A program made the position numbers and the translations under genes. This document shows, piece after piece, positions 45,752-55,381 of a DNA stretch of 64,000 nt (position 1 is the stretch's first letter; each line of letters opens with the position of its first letter). The notes below the pieces were generated by a model that was not told the origin of the DNA, did not search any database, and worked only from the letters and a program-made list of their open reading frames with translations. The DNA comes from Schlesneria paludicola DSM 18645 (lineage in GTDB: Bacteria > Planctomycetota > Planctomycetia > Planctomycetales > Planctomycetaceae). The stretch covers positions 1,607,770 to 1,671,769 of the forward strand of contig NZ_JH636435.1 of assembly GCF_000255655.1 (NCBI RefSeq). The letters run 5' to 3'.

Positions 45752-46321
45752 CTAGGCACGGACCCGTTCGACATATTCACCTGTTTGCGCGTTAATCCGA
45801 AGCAGATCCCCCGTGTTCACAAACGCGGGCACCTGCACAATTTCACCATTCTCGAGGGTCGCAGGCTTCATCAAGTTCGAAGTCGTATTCCCGCGAGCCA
45901 CATCTTCCGTATATGTCACTTTCAAAATCGCCTTATCGGGTGCGGTAAACCCGATCGGTTGCTCGCCCCAATACAAAATCGAGCAGATCGCCCCATCTTG
46001 TAAGAATCGAGCCTGGTCTCCGGCGACATCCAACGGAATGGTGTATTGCTCGAACGAAACCTGATCCATGAAGACCAGTCCCGCCGCATCTTTGTAAAGA
46101 AACTGGCCGTCGCCATTCCGGATCTCTGCCGCTTCCAGTCCATCGCCGCTTTTATAGGTCCGATCAAGAATCGTTCCCTTCAGCAGATTCCGCAGGCGAC
46201 ATTTGTAAAGAGCCTGCCCTTTACCTGGCTTTACGAAATTGACTTCCATCATATCGTACGGCTCGCCGTCCAATAGGACTTTAGATCCCTTTCGAAAGTC
46301 GCTCGTACTGAGCTGCGCCAT
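45752..46321 (-). CDS. efp: Elongation factor P
   Basis: 189 residues, with the three beta-barrel domains of EF-P. It helps ribosomes through polyproline stretches. Lys34 in the loop KPGKGQA is the residue that is beta-lysylated in the E. coli type. The frame extends to 46387, but the ATG at 46321 starts at the family position (MAQLSTSDFRKGSKVLLDGE). It diverges from epmB, encoding an enzyme of the modification pathway, with about 205 bases between them; this fits the lysylated type of EF-P. Confidence 0.95.
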   Translation of the reverse strand: MAQLSTSDFRKGSKVLLDGEPYDMMEVNFVKPGKGQALYKCRLRNLLKGTILDRTYKSGDGLEAAEIRNGDGQFLYKDAAGLVFMDQVSFEQYTIPLDVAGDQARFLQDGAICSILYWGEQPIGFTAPDKAILKVTYTEDVARGNTTSNLMKPATLENGEIVQVPAFVNTGDLLRINAQTGEYVERVRA

Positions 46322-46526
46322 TGGTCTTTTCTTTGTCTCGACGGTAACTTGGAACCGATCAACACCGGGGTCGATCGCGAGCACCACAGGATATCAGATC
46401 CCCCCCCCAGTGTGAACCGTCTTTTTTGAACGATATTGCTCGAACAATTGTCCACACAAGCCTTTACGACACCGCAACTCCAAAAGTTCGCTGCCGGGGC
46501 GGGAAACGGGACTGAGGACCACTTTT

Positions 46527-47570
46527 TTGGACGCGAATTGGCATCCCGTGACACCGCAAGCTGAAATCTCGGAAGGCTTTTCGCTCACGTCGGCACGCCC
46601 CACCTGGCACGATTCGTTGGCCAAGGCCGTTCGCGATCCGCTGGAACTGATCTCGATTCTGCAGTTACCGGACGAACTTCAGGCCCCGGCGCGGCGGGCG
46701 GCTGACACGTTTCCGCTGCTGGTTCCGAGAAGCTACATCGCGCGAATGCGTCCACGCGATCCCAATGATCCGCTCTTAATGCAGGTGCTGCCTCTCAGGG
46801 ATGAACTGAGTCCGACCCCGGGATTCGTCGACGATGCCGTCGGCGACGATGCCAGCCGTCGTGCGCCGGGCCTGTTGCAAAAATACCGCGGCCGAGCACT
46901 GATGATCTCAACCGGTGCGTGTGCCATCCATTGCCGCTACTGCTTCCGTCGCCACTACCCGTACGGCGACGAGCCAAGACGTTTGGATGAATGGGAACCG
47001 GCGTTCGCGGCGCTTGAGGCCGATGATTCAATTCACGAAGTTCTGCTGAGCGGCGGTGACCCACTGATGCTCACCGACACGCGGCTTGAAATCTTCATCG
47101 AGCGACTGTCAAAAATCCCACACTTACGCCGACTGCGCATTCATTCGCGGCTTCCGATCGTCTTACCCGATCGCGTGACGCCCACCCTGATCCGATTGCT
47201 GACAGGCACGCGACTGACGCCGATCATGGTTGCGCATGCGAATCACCCGAACGAAATCGTCGGTGACTGTCAGCAGGCGCTGCGCGATCTGGTTCGCGCG
47301 GGCGTGACGACACTCAACCAATCGGTCCTTTTGCGGAAGATCAATGACAGTGCGGAAGCATTGGCGGAACTGAGTGAGCGACTGATCGATGTCGGCGTGA
47401 TTCCCTATTACCTGCATCAGCTCGACCGCGTGCAGAGAACGGCCCACTTCGAAGTCGACGAGTCCCAGGGCAGGGTGCTGATTGCCGAACTGCGCACTCG
47501 ATTGCCGGGATACGCCGTGCCTCAATACGTTCGCGAAATCGCAGGGGAACCTCATAAGACACCCATCTGA
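46527..47570 (+). CDS. epmB: EF-P beta-lysylation enzyme EpmB (lysine 2,3-aminomutase family)
   Basis: 347 residues. Radical SAM enzyme that turns (S)-alpha-lysine into (R)-beta-lysine for attachment to EF-P. The cluster motif is CAIHCRYC (Cys132, Cys136, Cys139) in TGACAIHCRYCFRRHYPY, typical of EpmB, and GGDPLML and the PLP lysine region follow. TTG at 46527 is the likely start; ATG choices in frame are too far inside. The neighbouring EF-P gene supports the call. EpmA, the ligase, is not seen in this window. Confidence 0.92.
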   Translation: MDANWHPVTPQAEISEGFSLTSARPTWHDSLAKAVRDPLELISILQLPDELQAPARRAADTFPLLVPRSYIARMRPRDPNDPLLMQVLPLRDELSPTPGFVDDAVGDDASRRAPGLLQKYRGRALMISTGACAIHCRYCFRRHYPYGDEPRRLDEWEPAFAALEADDSIHEVLLSGGDPLMLTDTRLEIFIERLSKIPHLRRLRIHSRLPIVLPDRVTPTLIRLLTGTRLTPIMVAHANHPNEIVGDCQQALRDLVRAGVTTLNQSVLLRKINDSAEALAELSERLIDVGVIPYYLHQLDRVQRTAHFEVDESQGRVLIAELRTRLPGYAVPQYVREIAGEPHKTPI

Positions 47571-47713
47571 CGAACGTGGATACTTCGTTCGATCGAGAGC
47601 GCCATTCCAGCATTTTCGACACCAGACGAACTGACCGCACAGGTACAATTGACCATTGCCAAATACACTTCATCCAAGCGATCACAGAGCCCCCGTTCGA
47701 CTTGGAGACAGGG

Positions 47714-47743
47714 CGATTCCCAAGGCCCTACCTTGACAACGAG
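47714..47743. repeat. Decayed CGTTCCCAAG hairpin
   Basis: CGATTCCCAAGGCCCTACCT continues with TGACAACGAG. This is close to the intact hairpin at 27869-27893 with several changes that break the stem. It lies between epmB and the site-2 protease gene. Confidence 0.5.
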
Positions 47744-47832
47744 CCCCTAAAAGGCGACCAGAGAGACTTTCGTCACGATCACAATCCACGGCTAAGAGAC
47801 CGGCCGCATCAAGCAGGAAGCAATTCGACGGC

Positions 47833-48501
47833 ATGTTTAATATCAATCCTACCCCTTTTGACGTCCGATTGGTCGCATTCCGAGTCCCTATCCGCGTCCA
47901 TCCCTCGTTCTGGATCGTCATGGCGTTGCTGGGCTGGAATCCAGAACGACCGCAACTGACGTTCATCTTCGTGGCGTGTGCTTTTTTTTCGGTGCTGGTT
48001 CACGAACTGGGACACGCTCTGACATCGGAATGGTTCGGCTGGCCCACATTGATCGTGCTGCACTTTTTTGGTGGTGTTGCCGTCTCGGATCGATATCGAA
48101 ACAACACTCCTGGCCGAAGTATTCTCGTTTCGCTGATGGGCCCCGGGGCGGGCTTCCTGTTTTGGGCCACTATTCGCCTCGTCGAAGCCGTTTTTAATCA
48201 CCAACACATTCTGGAGTACGAGTACCGCGCGTATGTCTTCGCATACTTGAGAATGATGAACTGGTACTGGAGCGTATTCAATCTGATCCCGGTCCTGCCG
48301 CTCGACGGAGGACATGTGTGCCACTCACTTTGCGAACTCCTGAGGCTTCGTAATCCTCTCGGGGTCGCGCTGGTTATCGGCGTCGCTGTCTCCGGCGCAG
48401 CCGCCTACTATTTCCTGCACTACCGGGACGAGCAGATGGCAGGAATGATCATGATTATGCTCTGCTTTCAGAGCGTCATGGGACTGCAGTCGAGGCGATA
48501 G
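47833..48501 (+). CDS. Site-2 protease family (M50) membrane metalloprotease
   Basis: 222 residues with five or six membrane helices. HELGH (His57-Glu58, His61) within a helix and LPLDGGH with Asp158 form the zinc site of intramembrane proteases. Short, without PDZ or CBS domains, so of the minimal type. Substrates are unknown; such enzymes often release membrane-bound anti-sigma factors. The gene converges on the MoxR gene, with a possible bidirectional hairpin between. Confidence 0.88.
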   Translation: MFNINPTPFDVRLVAFRVPIRVHPSFWIVMALLGWNPERPQLTFIFVACAFFSVLVHELGHALTSEWFGWPTLIVLHFFGGVAVSDRYRNNTPGRSILVSLMGPGAGFLFWATIRLVEAVFNHQHILEYEYRAYVFAYLRMMNWYWSVFNLIPVLPLDGGHVCHSLCELLRLRNPLGVALVIGVAVSGAAAYYFLHYRDEQMAGMIMIMLCFQSVMGLQSRR

Positions 48502-48515
48502 CCAGACAGCAACGT

Positions 48516-48555
48516 GAGCGTCGCGCATCCCAAGTGAGACGTACGCGACGCGCTC
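48516..48555. terminator. Hairpin between convergent genes
   Basis: GAGCGTCGCG (48516-48525) pairs with CGCGACGCGCTC (48544-48555), with a two-base bulge and an 18-base loop. It is centred between the ends of the S2P (plus) and MoxR (minus) genes. There is no clear T run, so a terminator role for both strands is only likely from position. Confidence 0.45.
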
Positions 48556-48596
48556 GATGATTATGGCCCAACTAAAATTGTCCCCGGCGTTACCGA

Positions 48597-49535
48597 TCAG
48601 GCGGGCACAGGGGTCTTGCTGAGAATTTGACGGAGGACCGCTTTGGCGCGATCGCGGCGGCCTTCGTGCAGCACGCCTTTCACCACGATTCGATGCGCCA
48701 GGACTGGCAAGACCAGACGTTTCACATCGTCAGGCACGGCGTAGCTTCGGCCTTCGATGAATGCCAGCCCTTGTACGGCTCGATAAAGCGTAATCGCGCC
48801 GCGGGTGCTGACCCCCAGGTGCAATTGTTCGTGGGAACGAGTGGCGTGCACGATTTCCAGAATGTAATCATTCAACGAGTCTTCGACCTTCACGGCCCGG
48901 ACGGACGCTTGAAGGTGGCGAAGTTGCTCGGCCGTGATGACCGACTGAAGCTTATCACCGGGCTCACCCTCGCGATGGTTGATCAGCACGTTCTTTTCGA
49001 CATCGCGTGCGGGGTATCCAATCTCGATGCAGCACATGAACCGATCAAGCTGGTTTTCCGGCAGCGGGTAAGTCCCTTCAAACTCGAACGGATTTTGTGT
49101 CGCCAGCACGAAGAAGGGCGTGGGCAACGTATGCGTCAGCCCTTCGACCGACACCTGGCCTTCGCTCATCGCTTCCAGCAACGCACTTTGGGTTCGCGGT
49201 GTCGTTCGATTGATTTCGTCGGCGAGCAACACGTTCGTAAAAATCGGTCCAGGACGAAACTCAAACTCACCACGGTTTGGTAAGAAGACGTTCGAACCCA
49301 GGATATCGCTCGGCAACATGTCGGGCGTGAACTGCAGTCGCTTGAAGTCACAGGACAGGCTTTTCGCGATCGATTTCGCGAGAGATGTTTTGCCGACCCC
49401 CGGCGCGTCTTCCACTAGCAGATGGCCGCCCGCAAGAAGCGAGACCAGCGAGAGTTGAATCGGTTCCGGTTTTCCGAGGATCGCCGTGGCAATGTTCTGC
49501 TCGAGCTTCTCAATCAACTGATGTTCGTCGGCCAC
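48597..49535 (-). CDS. MoxR-family AAA+ ATPase
   Basis: 312 residues. Walker A EDAPGVGKTSLAKS, Walker B LLADEINRTTPRTQSALLEAM and the C-terminal lid domain are all present. MoxR proteins are chaperone-like ATPases that usually act with DUF58 and von Willebrand A proteins encoded next door; none is visible, because the downstream gene converges. It may therefore act alone or with distant partners. Confidence 0.92.
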   Translation of the reverse strand: MADEHQLIEKLEQNIATAILGKPEPIQLSLVSLLAGGHLLVEDAPGVGKTSLAKSIAKSLSCDFKRLQFTPDMLPSDILGSNVFLPNRGEFEFRPGPIFTNVLLADEINRTTPRTQSALLEAMSEGQVSVEGLTHTLPTPFFVLATQNPFEFEGTYPLPENQLDRFMCCIEIGYPARDVEKNVLINHREGEPGDKLQSVITAEQLRHLQASVRAVKVEDSLNDYILEIVHATRSHEQLHLGVSTRGAITLYRAVQGLAFIEGRSYAVPDDVKRLVLPVLAHRIVVKGVLHEGRRDRAKAVLRQILSKTPVPA

Positions 49536-50009
49536 GCAAACTACTCCTCATCCGAATCCGGCAAGAATGACTGATTTCTTTTATAGCGAATGCCGCTTCA
49601 AACCTGAATTGATACGAGAAGAACGCACCGTAAACAGGCGTAACCGTTCACAGCCCGAAGAGAGGGGAACAGGCACATTTTCACGGTTAAATTGGAATCC
49701 ACAGTGCATCGACTCGAGTAATCCTTCCCTTTGCCGCGGAAAAACGAGCCAGTCCCACGCCTGCTAAGCAGGTCAATGAACGTGTGGGCGATGCTCTCAA
49801 ACGTTGTCAGGACAGGGCCGCAGCGCAACGAGACGGGGCTGGAATTATAGGCTTCCGCTCGCAACTTCGCGAACAACGCAGATGTCGTTTGCGCCAGAGT
49901 CACAGCACCGCATCGTACTTGCAAAGCGGATCGATGGAGCGTCCGTTCGCAAAACCTCCTCACCTCGCAAACGCGCAAGCGATGCAAACGTCCAACATTG
50001 CCGAATCCG
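49536..50009. other. Intergenic region with REP-like element
   Basis: 474 bases between the MoxR start and the kinase stop (both minus strand). It contains REP-like copy R3 at 49664-49757. Small frames here overlap the repeat and are rejected. The promoter of the MoxR gene should be within the 49536-49660 part. Confidence 0.6.
49664..49757. repeat. REP-like element, long form (copy R3)
   Basis: Starts GGGGAACAGGCACATTTTC and ends AAACGAGCCAGTCCC. The loop of about 55 bases contains TTGGAATCCACAGTGC. It matches the copy at 63231-63322 along its full length, so these two define a long subfamily. Confidence 0.85.
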
Positions 50010-53000
50010 TCAGCGACCCGCTTCAGTAGGGGAACCGCGGGGTTCACGACGAGGCCGTGATGGACGCTGGGCCTGTTTTCGTGCGGCGGCCGCCTCTTCG
50101 GGTCGCTGCAGTTTGGTCAGCGTGTCCGCGAGACTCAAATAAAGATTCGATCGAGTGTGCGAATTGAACCCACCTTTACTGGGTGCCACGCCATCCGTTC
50201 TGGACTTTTTGAGATAGTCCTCGAACTGATTGATCGCCATGTGCAAGACCGTATTTGATTGTTCCAGCCGTTGCTGCGGATCATCGGCGGCGTCCGCCGT
50301 CGAACGCATCAAATCTCCCAGTTGTTGACGCGTTTTCGCTAGCGGAATCTGGATCACACCTTGATCAGGAAACCGAGCGGTCAAAGGTTCCAGCGTGGCG
50401 ATGGCCTGGTACAAGGTCATCTCGGCATCTTCGATCCAACCGGTCTTTTCCTGAATCACGGCCTGTCGTGCGAGTGCGGTTCCCAGTAAGAGTTGCGAGT
50501 CGCATGCGGTCGGGAATTTCTCCGTCAGTTCCTCTGCAATGTTGACCGCCCGATCGAGATCCTCTTGCGCTTCGGATTCCGATTCGACACGAGTGGCCTG
50601 CGTCAACGTATAAGCCAGTTCGAACTGGTACTTTTGATCGTCCGGTGCCGTCGTCGTCAGTCGATTCAGGATTTCGATCGCTTCGTTAAACGCGGTTCGT
50701 GCGTCATCCCGTTTGCCATTGCTGGCCGCATGGACGACTTGATGCCTGAGGCATTGCGCCAGCCGATACTGATAGTCTTCGTTCGCGGGGAACTCTTTCA
50801 CAAGCGAACGAAACTCATCACTTGCCTCGACCAGCGTTGCGGCCAGGCTGTCGATTCGCTCGTGCGGATCGCCTGGAATCCCATGAGGATGACCCGCGAT
50901 TCCGAATGCCGCTGGCATCGCCTTGGCTAGGCGAGGATTGATTTGTTCGGGTGGACGCCCACCCGGTCCGCCGCCGGGTGGAGGTTCATCTGCTGAGTCG
51001 TGTCGGCCAGCCCCACCGGGAGGCCCGGCGTGTTCGGCGTCCAAATGAACCGCATTTCCATTCTGGCTTTCATCCGCCAGATCCGTATTGGGGGATGTGT
51101 GCGAGTGTCGCCCCGCGCGGTGGTGCCGCTCGGCTGGCGTTCTGCCACTCGGCCCGCCGGGCGGCATTTGCGGTCCTTCATCAGTTCCGCTTCGAATATC
51201 GATCGATGCAAACAGATCCGTGGCACGGGCCAGTTCATAGCGCACGTCCGGCCGATTCCGAATCGAGTCTGGCTGCCTGAGCAGAATGGCTCGCGCCTCC
51301 AAATGGGCGTTCAAAGTTTCGAAGAACTCGCCGCGCCGCAAACGCAGTTCGCCCACATCATTGTAAAGCGACGCCGTCTTCAAAATGACGTCGACGTTGC
51401 CGGGGTCGGCGGTCAGCAGGCGACCAAAGTCGATCAGGGCCGTGTTGAAATCCTCTTCTGCATTTTGGAGTTGACCGAGGCGCACCAGGATATCGCCGGC
51501 ACTGCGATAGGCTTCGGCCGTCCGGAGTCGCAGGTTCGTACTGGCGGCATTTTGCTTCGTAAAGCTGCGATAGAAATTCAGCAGCTCCGTCAGCAGCAGA
51601 CTGTCTTCTTTTGAGAATGCGGCTTGCGGCAGTGAAATGTCGGTTTCACTGAGATTCGGCGACATGGCGCTAGGAGATCCACGCGACGTCACATTCTTCA
51701 TGATTTCGTCGAAGGCGTTGATGGCCAGATCGAGGTTGGCTTCGGCGCGTTTTTGAGCAAACTTCGCCTCGTTCAAAGCCGATTCCACTTTCAGGCGTCC
51801 CATCGTGGTAATCACGGCGACAAGTCCCAGCAGCAGAATTGTGGAACCGGTCGCTGTGGCAAGTGCCGGGTTGCGACGGCTCCAGCGCCACAATCTCTCG
51901 CGATACGTGGCGCGACGGGCCTGAATCGGTCGATCCTCACAAAACCGCCGCAGGTCATCCGCCAGCATCGCCGCCGTGGCATACCGAGCTTGCGGTTCGT
52001 GCGCGGTCGCCTTCAGAACGATCGTTTCAAGATCCTTGGGAATCGACGGGTTAATCGAACGAGGTTTGGGAATATCGCTTTGACGCAGTCGCTGCGCCAG
52101 TGTCACAGCTTCATCACCGTCGAAGGCGGGCCTGAGCGTCAAGAGTTCGTATAGGGTCAGGCCCAGGGCATAGATGTCGGTCGTGACATCAGCACGTCCC
52201 TCTAGTTGTTCGGGAGCCATGTACCGCAATGTTCCCACGATTTCGCCGGCCTGAGTCAGATCCTGACGTTCCAAGATTTTGACGAGCCCGAAATCCATGA
52301 TCCAGACATCGCCATTGCGATCGATCATCAGGTTGGAAGGCTTGATATCCCGGTGAAGAACACCGTGTTGGTGCGCATACCCCAAGGCGTCCGCGACCTG
52401 GGCCGCCAGATTGGCGATTCGCAAAAAGTAGTCCGGGGTTCCATTCGTCGCAAAGAATCCGAAACAAGCATCGACGGATTCCGTCGTCGTTGCTTCATTT
52501 TGAACCTTTGGCGGAAATTCCGAAACCGGCGCCGCCCAGTCAGGGTCTTCAAAGGCCGACGGATTCGCGGCGCCCGATGGCGACGGCCAGCGTGACGAAT
52601 GCCTCGAGGATAAGCGTTGCCCATCCGGAAATCGGTCGGCAACACCCGATGAACGCGACGGGGGCTCGTCAAACATCAGAATCGTAGGATCGTCGATGGA
52701 CGACGGAGGCATCTTGGGTTCGTCGGTGTCGTGACTTCCACTCGCCATCACCCCCGTCGGCTGCGGGGCACTCGAAGATTTCGCGTCATGCGTGCCCGAC
52801 GAGCGATGCCGGACTGTGGCAATTGCATCGTCAAGCGGCACGCCATCAATGTATTGCATCGCGTAAAAATGAATGCCACCTTCTTCGCCGATACCGTAGA
52901 CAGGGACGATATTCGTGTGGTGCAAGCGTGCCGCCGATTCGGCTTCGCGGCGGAATCGGAGAAGCTGCTGAGGAGAGTTCGAGATTCCCGAGCCCAGGAT

Positions 53001-53438
53001 TTTCAGTGCCACGCGTCGTTTGAGCGACTGTTGAATCGCTTCAAACACGATCCCCATTCCGCCGCGTCCCATTTCGCGAACGATCGAGAAATCGCCGATC
53101 ACTTTGTGTTTTGAGATCGTGGGGCGAGGAGTTCGCCGCTGCGTGGTTTCGCGACGAATCGTCCGCTCGATCATCGCGATCGTCGTGAACAGGGATCGAA
53201 TCATCCCACGATGTTCCGGCGCGCGACGCTCGTACTCTTCAATCGTGGGGGTCTCACCCGCCCGCCAGCGCGCCGAGAATTCATCGGCGAGTCGCTCAAC
53301 CGGATGGCGATCGTCGAGAACATCCGTTGTTCCGTCGGAATTCATTCGACCTTGCCGTTCCATCATCTTGTCGGACAAAGCGTTAGACGTGCCTTTGGGT
53401 TCGTCGTGGCGTTCCGTCGGTTGCGAAGTTTCTGGCAT
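50010..53438 (-). CDS. Membrane Ser/Thr protein kinase with TPR domain
   Basis: 1142 residues. Kinase motifs: GRGGMG loop at 125-130, VALKI with Lys146, HRDIKPSN (362-369), DFG (382-384) and GTLRYMAPEQ. Between the N and C lobes (about 213-335) is an insertion of low complexity, rich in Ser, Pro, Asp and His, about 120 residues longer than a standard kinase. One transmembrane helix follows at 525-546, then a TPR-rich exterior region interrupted near 750-835 by a Pro/Gly/His-rich stretch. The ATG at 53438 has AAGGA upstream, better than 53510. Downstream of the ECF sigma gene; such pairs are common in planctomycetes. Confidence 0.9.
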   Translation of the reverse strand: MPETSQPTERHDEPKGTSNALSDKMMERQGRMNSDGTTDVLDDRHPVERLADEFSARWRAGETPTIEEYERRAPEHRGMIRSLFTTIAMIERTIRRETTQRRTPRPTISKHKVIGDFSIVREMGRGGMGIVFEAIQQSLKRRVALKILGSGISNSPQQLLRFRREAESAARLHHTNIVPVYGIGEEGGIHFYAMQYIDGVPLDDAIATVRHRSSGTHDAKSSSAPQPTGVMASGSHDTDEPKMPPSSIDDPTILMFDEPPSRSSGVADRFPDGQRLSSRHSSRWPSPSGAANPSAFEDPDWAAPVSEFPPKVQNEATTTESVDACFGFFATNGTPDYFLRIANLAAQVADALGYAHQHGVLHRDIKPSNLMIDRNGDVWIMDFGLVKILERQDLTQAGEIVGTLRYMAPEQLEGRADVTTDIYALGLTLYELLTLRPAFDGDEAVTLAQRLRQSDIPKPRSINPSIPKDLETIVLKATAHEPQARYATAAMLADDLRRFCEDRPIQARRATYRERLWRWSRRNPALATATGSTILLLGLVAVITTMGRLKVESALNEAKFAQKRAEANLDLAINAFDEIMKNVTSRGSPSAMSPNLSETDISLPQAAFSKEDSLLLTELLNFYRSFTKQNAASTNLRLRTAEAYRSAGDILVRLGQLQNAEEDFNTALIDFGRLLTADPGNVDVILKTASLYNDVGELRLRRGEFFETLNAHLEARAILLRQPDSIRNRPDVRYELARATDLFASIDIRSGTDEGPQMPPGGPSGRTPAERHHRAGRHSHTSPNTDLADESQNGNAVHLDAEHAGPPGGAGRHDSADEPPPGGGPGGRPPEQINPRLAKAMPAAFGIAGHPHGIPGDPHERIDSLAATLVEASDEFRSLVKEFPANEDYQYRLAQCLRHQVVHAASNGKRDDARTAFNEAIEILNRLTTTAPDDQKYQFELAYTLTQATRVESESEAQEDLDRAVNIAEELTEKFPTACDSQLLLGTALARQAVIQEKTGWIEDAEMTLYQAIATLEPLTARFPDQGVIQIPLAKTRQQLGDLMRSTADAADDPQQRLEQSNTVLHMAINQFEDYLKKSRTDGVAPSKGGFNSHTRSNLYLSLADTLTKLQRPEEAAAARKQAQRPSRPRREPRGSPTEAGR

Positions 53439-53729
53439 TTCCATTTCCTTCCATCCGCCACGCATCGCATGCAGAAACGTCCATCGAACACCGAAAATCG
53501 GTCCAGTCAATCCACAGCGAACCAGAGATCATACCCGTCTGGTCGGATCAGGGTACGAAATCCACACCCGATCGAATCCTCGCGTTTTGGAAATTTGGAA
53601 AAGCCCGCTCCGCAATTCTACCCATCTGCTCGAATGACAGAGACGGCGTGATCCCACATTCCCAAACGCCATAACATATGGAGACCATGGCGCTTTCCCC
53701 GCGGCTTTCAACAGATTTCTCACCGACCG

Positions 53730-54335
53730 TTACGTCGACCCGGGGGTGAATCGCTGCATGATTTCACTCAATCGCGTCATCGCCCGAATGTAGCGATTGC
53801 TGGCCGCGGTCGCGGTGAGTCCCAGCGTTTCAGCAACTTCGCCATTTCCCAAATGCTCGAAGTGCCTGAGAGCGAGGACTTCGCGGTCGATTTCGTCCAT
53901 GGAGGCCAGTGCCAAATGCAATTGCCGAATTTCTTCCGCGCGAATCGCCGCTCCGCTGGGAGAGGTCAACTGTGCGCCCAGGATCTGAGCGATCGAATCA
54001 CTGGTACTTTCCGAAGGACCTCGCTTCAGATTCACTTCTTGTTGCGGTGTTCGTTTCAGGCCGAAATGCCGGCGCTGAATGTCAATCAGGGCCTGCAGGG
54101 TCAGTTGCCTGACCCAGACATAGAACGAAACATTCGGGGCGTTCAGATACTCACGATAACGCCTCGCGATTTCGATATAGGCTTCCTGCAATACGTCTGA
54201 CGGATCAACCCGACTACTCAAACGGTGGTCGAGACGAAAGTCCACCAGTCGCTCAAGCCGATCGCGGTACTCCGAGAACAACTCCGCCAGCGCCTTTTCG
54301 CCGCCGCATTGCAGTCGTTCGAGTTCATCATTCAT
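53730..54335 (-). CDS. ECF-type RNA polymerase sigma factor
   Basis: 201 residues. Region 2 is recognisable from LERLVDFRLDHRLSSRVDPSDVLQE...; region 4 has the helix-turn-helix HFEHLGNGEVAETLG...SNRYIRA. This type (with LQEAYIEIARR) belongs to planctomycete ECF groups found beside Ser/Thr kinases. No anti-sigma factor is visible, so control is probably by the kinase encoded 290 bases downstream on the same strand. The N-terminus starts cleanly at MNDELERLQCGGEKAL. Confidence 0.92.
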   Translation of the reverse strand: MNDELERLQCGGEKALAELFSEYRDRLERLVDFRLDHRLSSRVDPSDVLQEAYIEIARRYREYLNAPNVSFYVWVRQLTLQALIDIQRRHFGLKRTPQQEVNLKRGPSESTSDSIAQILGAQLTSPSGAAIRAEEIRQLHLALASMDEIDREVLALRHFEHLGNGEVAETLGLTATAASNRYIRAMTRLSEIMQRFTPGST

Positions 54336-54578
54336 TGGAAACGTCTTTCAACCCGCAGCATGTAAGTGCGATTTGCAGATCTGTTGGCGCGTGACGAAGT
54401 TGGCGCGTGACGGACACAGCAGAAACGAGAGGAAAACGGCAAACGAATCGTCCTCTCGGTATGGAATTCACCGTGTTTAAGAGAATTTCAGATTTTTCTT
54501 TGTGAATGTGGATCGGCAGTTTGCGTTTCCGGTATCTGAAGAGATCCATTCGACATTCCGTTCTTCAGGGTTTTCACG

Positions 54579-55268
54579 ATGAATCACTTCACAAATGATC
54601 CGTCACGCCGACGATTTCTGCGAAACATGACCTTTGGTGCCGCGCTGTTCACCACACGCGGGCTATTTGCCGAGCAATTGGCGCGCACACCGTCCCTGAC
54701 CGAAGGGCCGTTCTATCCGGACAAAATTCCCCTCGATGCCGATAACGATCTGATCCTCATTAACGACAGTATTACACCCGCCGTGGGAGAAATCACGCAT
54801 CTGACCGGTCGATTACTGTCGCCCAACGGATCGCCGCTCAAAGACGTCACGATGGAAATATGGCAATGCGATGCGAATGCCGTCTATCTGCATTCGAAGG
54901 ACAGCAGTTCGAAAAAGAAGCAGCAGGACCAGAATTTTCAAGGATTTGGACGATTCACCACGGGCTCATCGGGGGAATACCGTTTTCGGACCATCAAGCC
55001 CGTGCCATATCCAGGTCGCCCTGCGCCTCATATTCACGTCAAGTTGAAGCGCGGCGATCAAGAGTTGCTGACGACGCAGATTTTTGTTCGTGGCGACGAA
55101 GGAAACAAACGGGATGGTGTCTTTTATCAGACTCGCGATTTGATCGATCGTGAGCTTCTGCAGACCGATTTCACGCCCATCAAAGATTCGCGAACGGGTG
55201 AACTGTCCGCCGTCTTCGACATCGTCATCGGTCGAACGCCGGATGAGAACGCTTTCCGCAACGAATAA
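54579..55268 (+). CDS. Tat-exported intradiol ring-cleavage dioxygenase family protein
   Basis: 229 residues. The signal has SRRRFLRNMTFGAALF, a twin-arginine motif. The iron ligands of protocatechuate 3,4-dioxygenase relatives are in place: Tyr103 (WQCDANAVY), Tyr144, His151 and His153 (YPGRPAPHIHVKL). Intradiol dioxygenases open catechol-type rings between hydroxyl-bearing carbons, with Fe3+. Exported members are poorly studied and could act on other phenolics. It diverges from the sigma factor gene and is followed by the EF-hand gene at 55382. Confidence 0.88.
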   Translation: MNHFTNDPSRRRFLRNMTFGAALFTTRGLFAEQLARTPSLTEGPFYPDKIPLDADNDLILINDSITPAVGEITHLTGRLLSPNGSPLKDVTMEIWQCDANAVYLHSKDSSSKKKQQDQNFQGFGRFTTGSSGEYRFRTIKPVPYPGRPAPHIHVKLKRGDQELLTTQIFVRGDEGNKRDGVFYQTRDLIDRELLQTDFTPIKDSRTGELSAVFDIVIGRTPDENAFRNE

Positions 55269-55381
55269 GGATCGCCATCGTGATCCCGATCCAGCGAATC
55301 ACGACCGAGTTCATCACATTTACGTGACCAATTGAGCGCAAGGCACAAATCAAACGCGTCAAAGCGGGAGGAGCTTCCATC

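Noticed and set aside
46400-46408. Run of nine C between EF-P and epmB
   Set aside because: Short compared with the 17-base run and common enough in this base composition; no reading frame would switch there.
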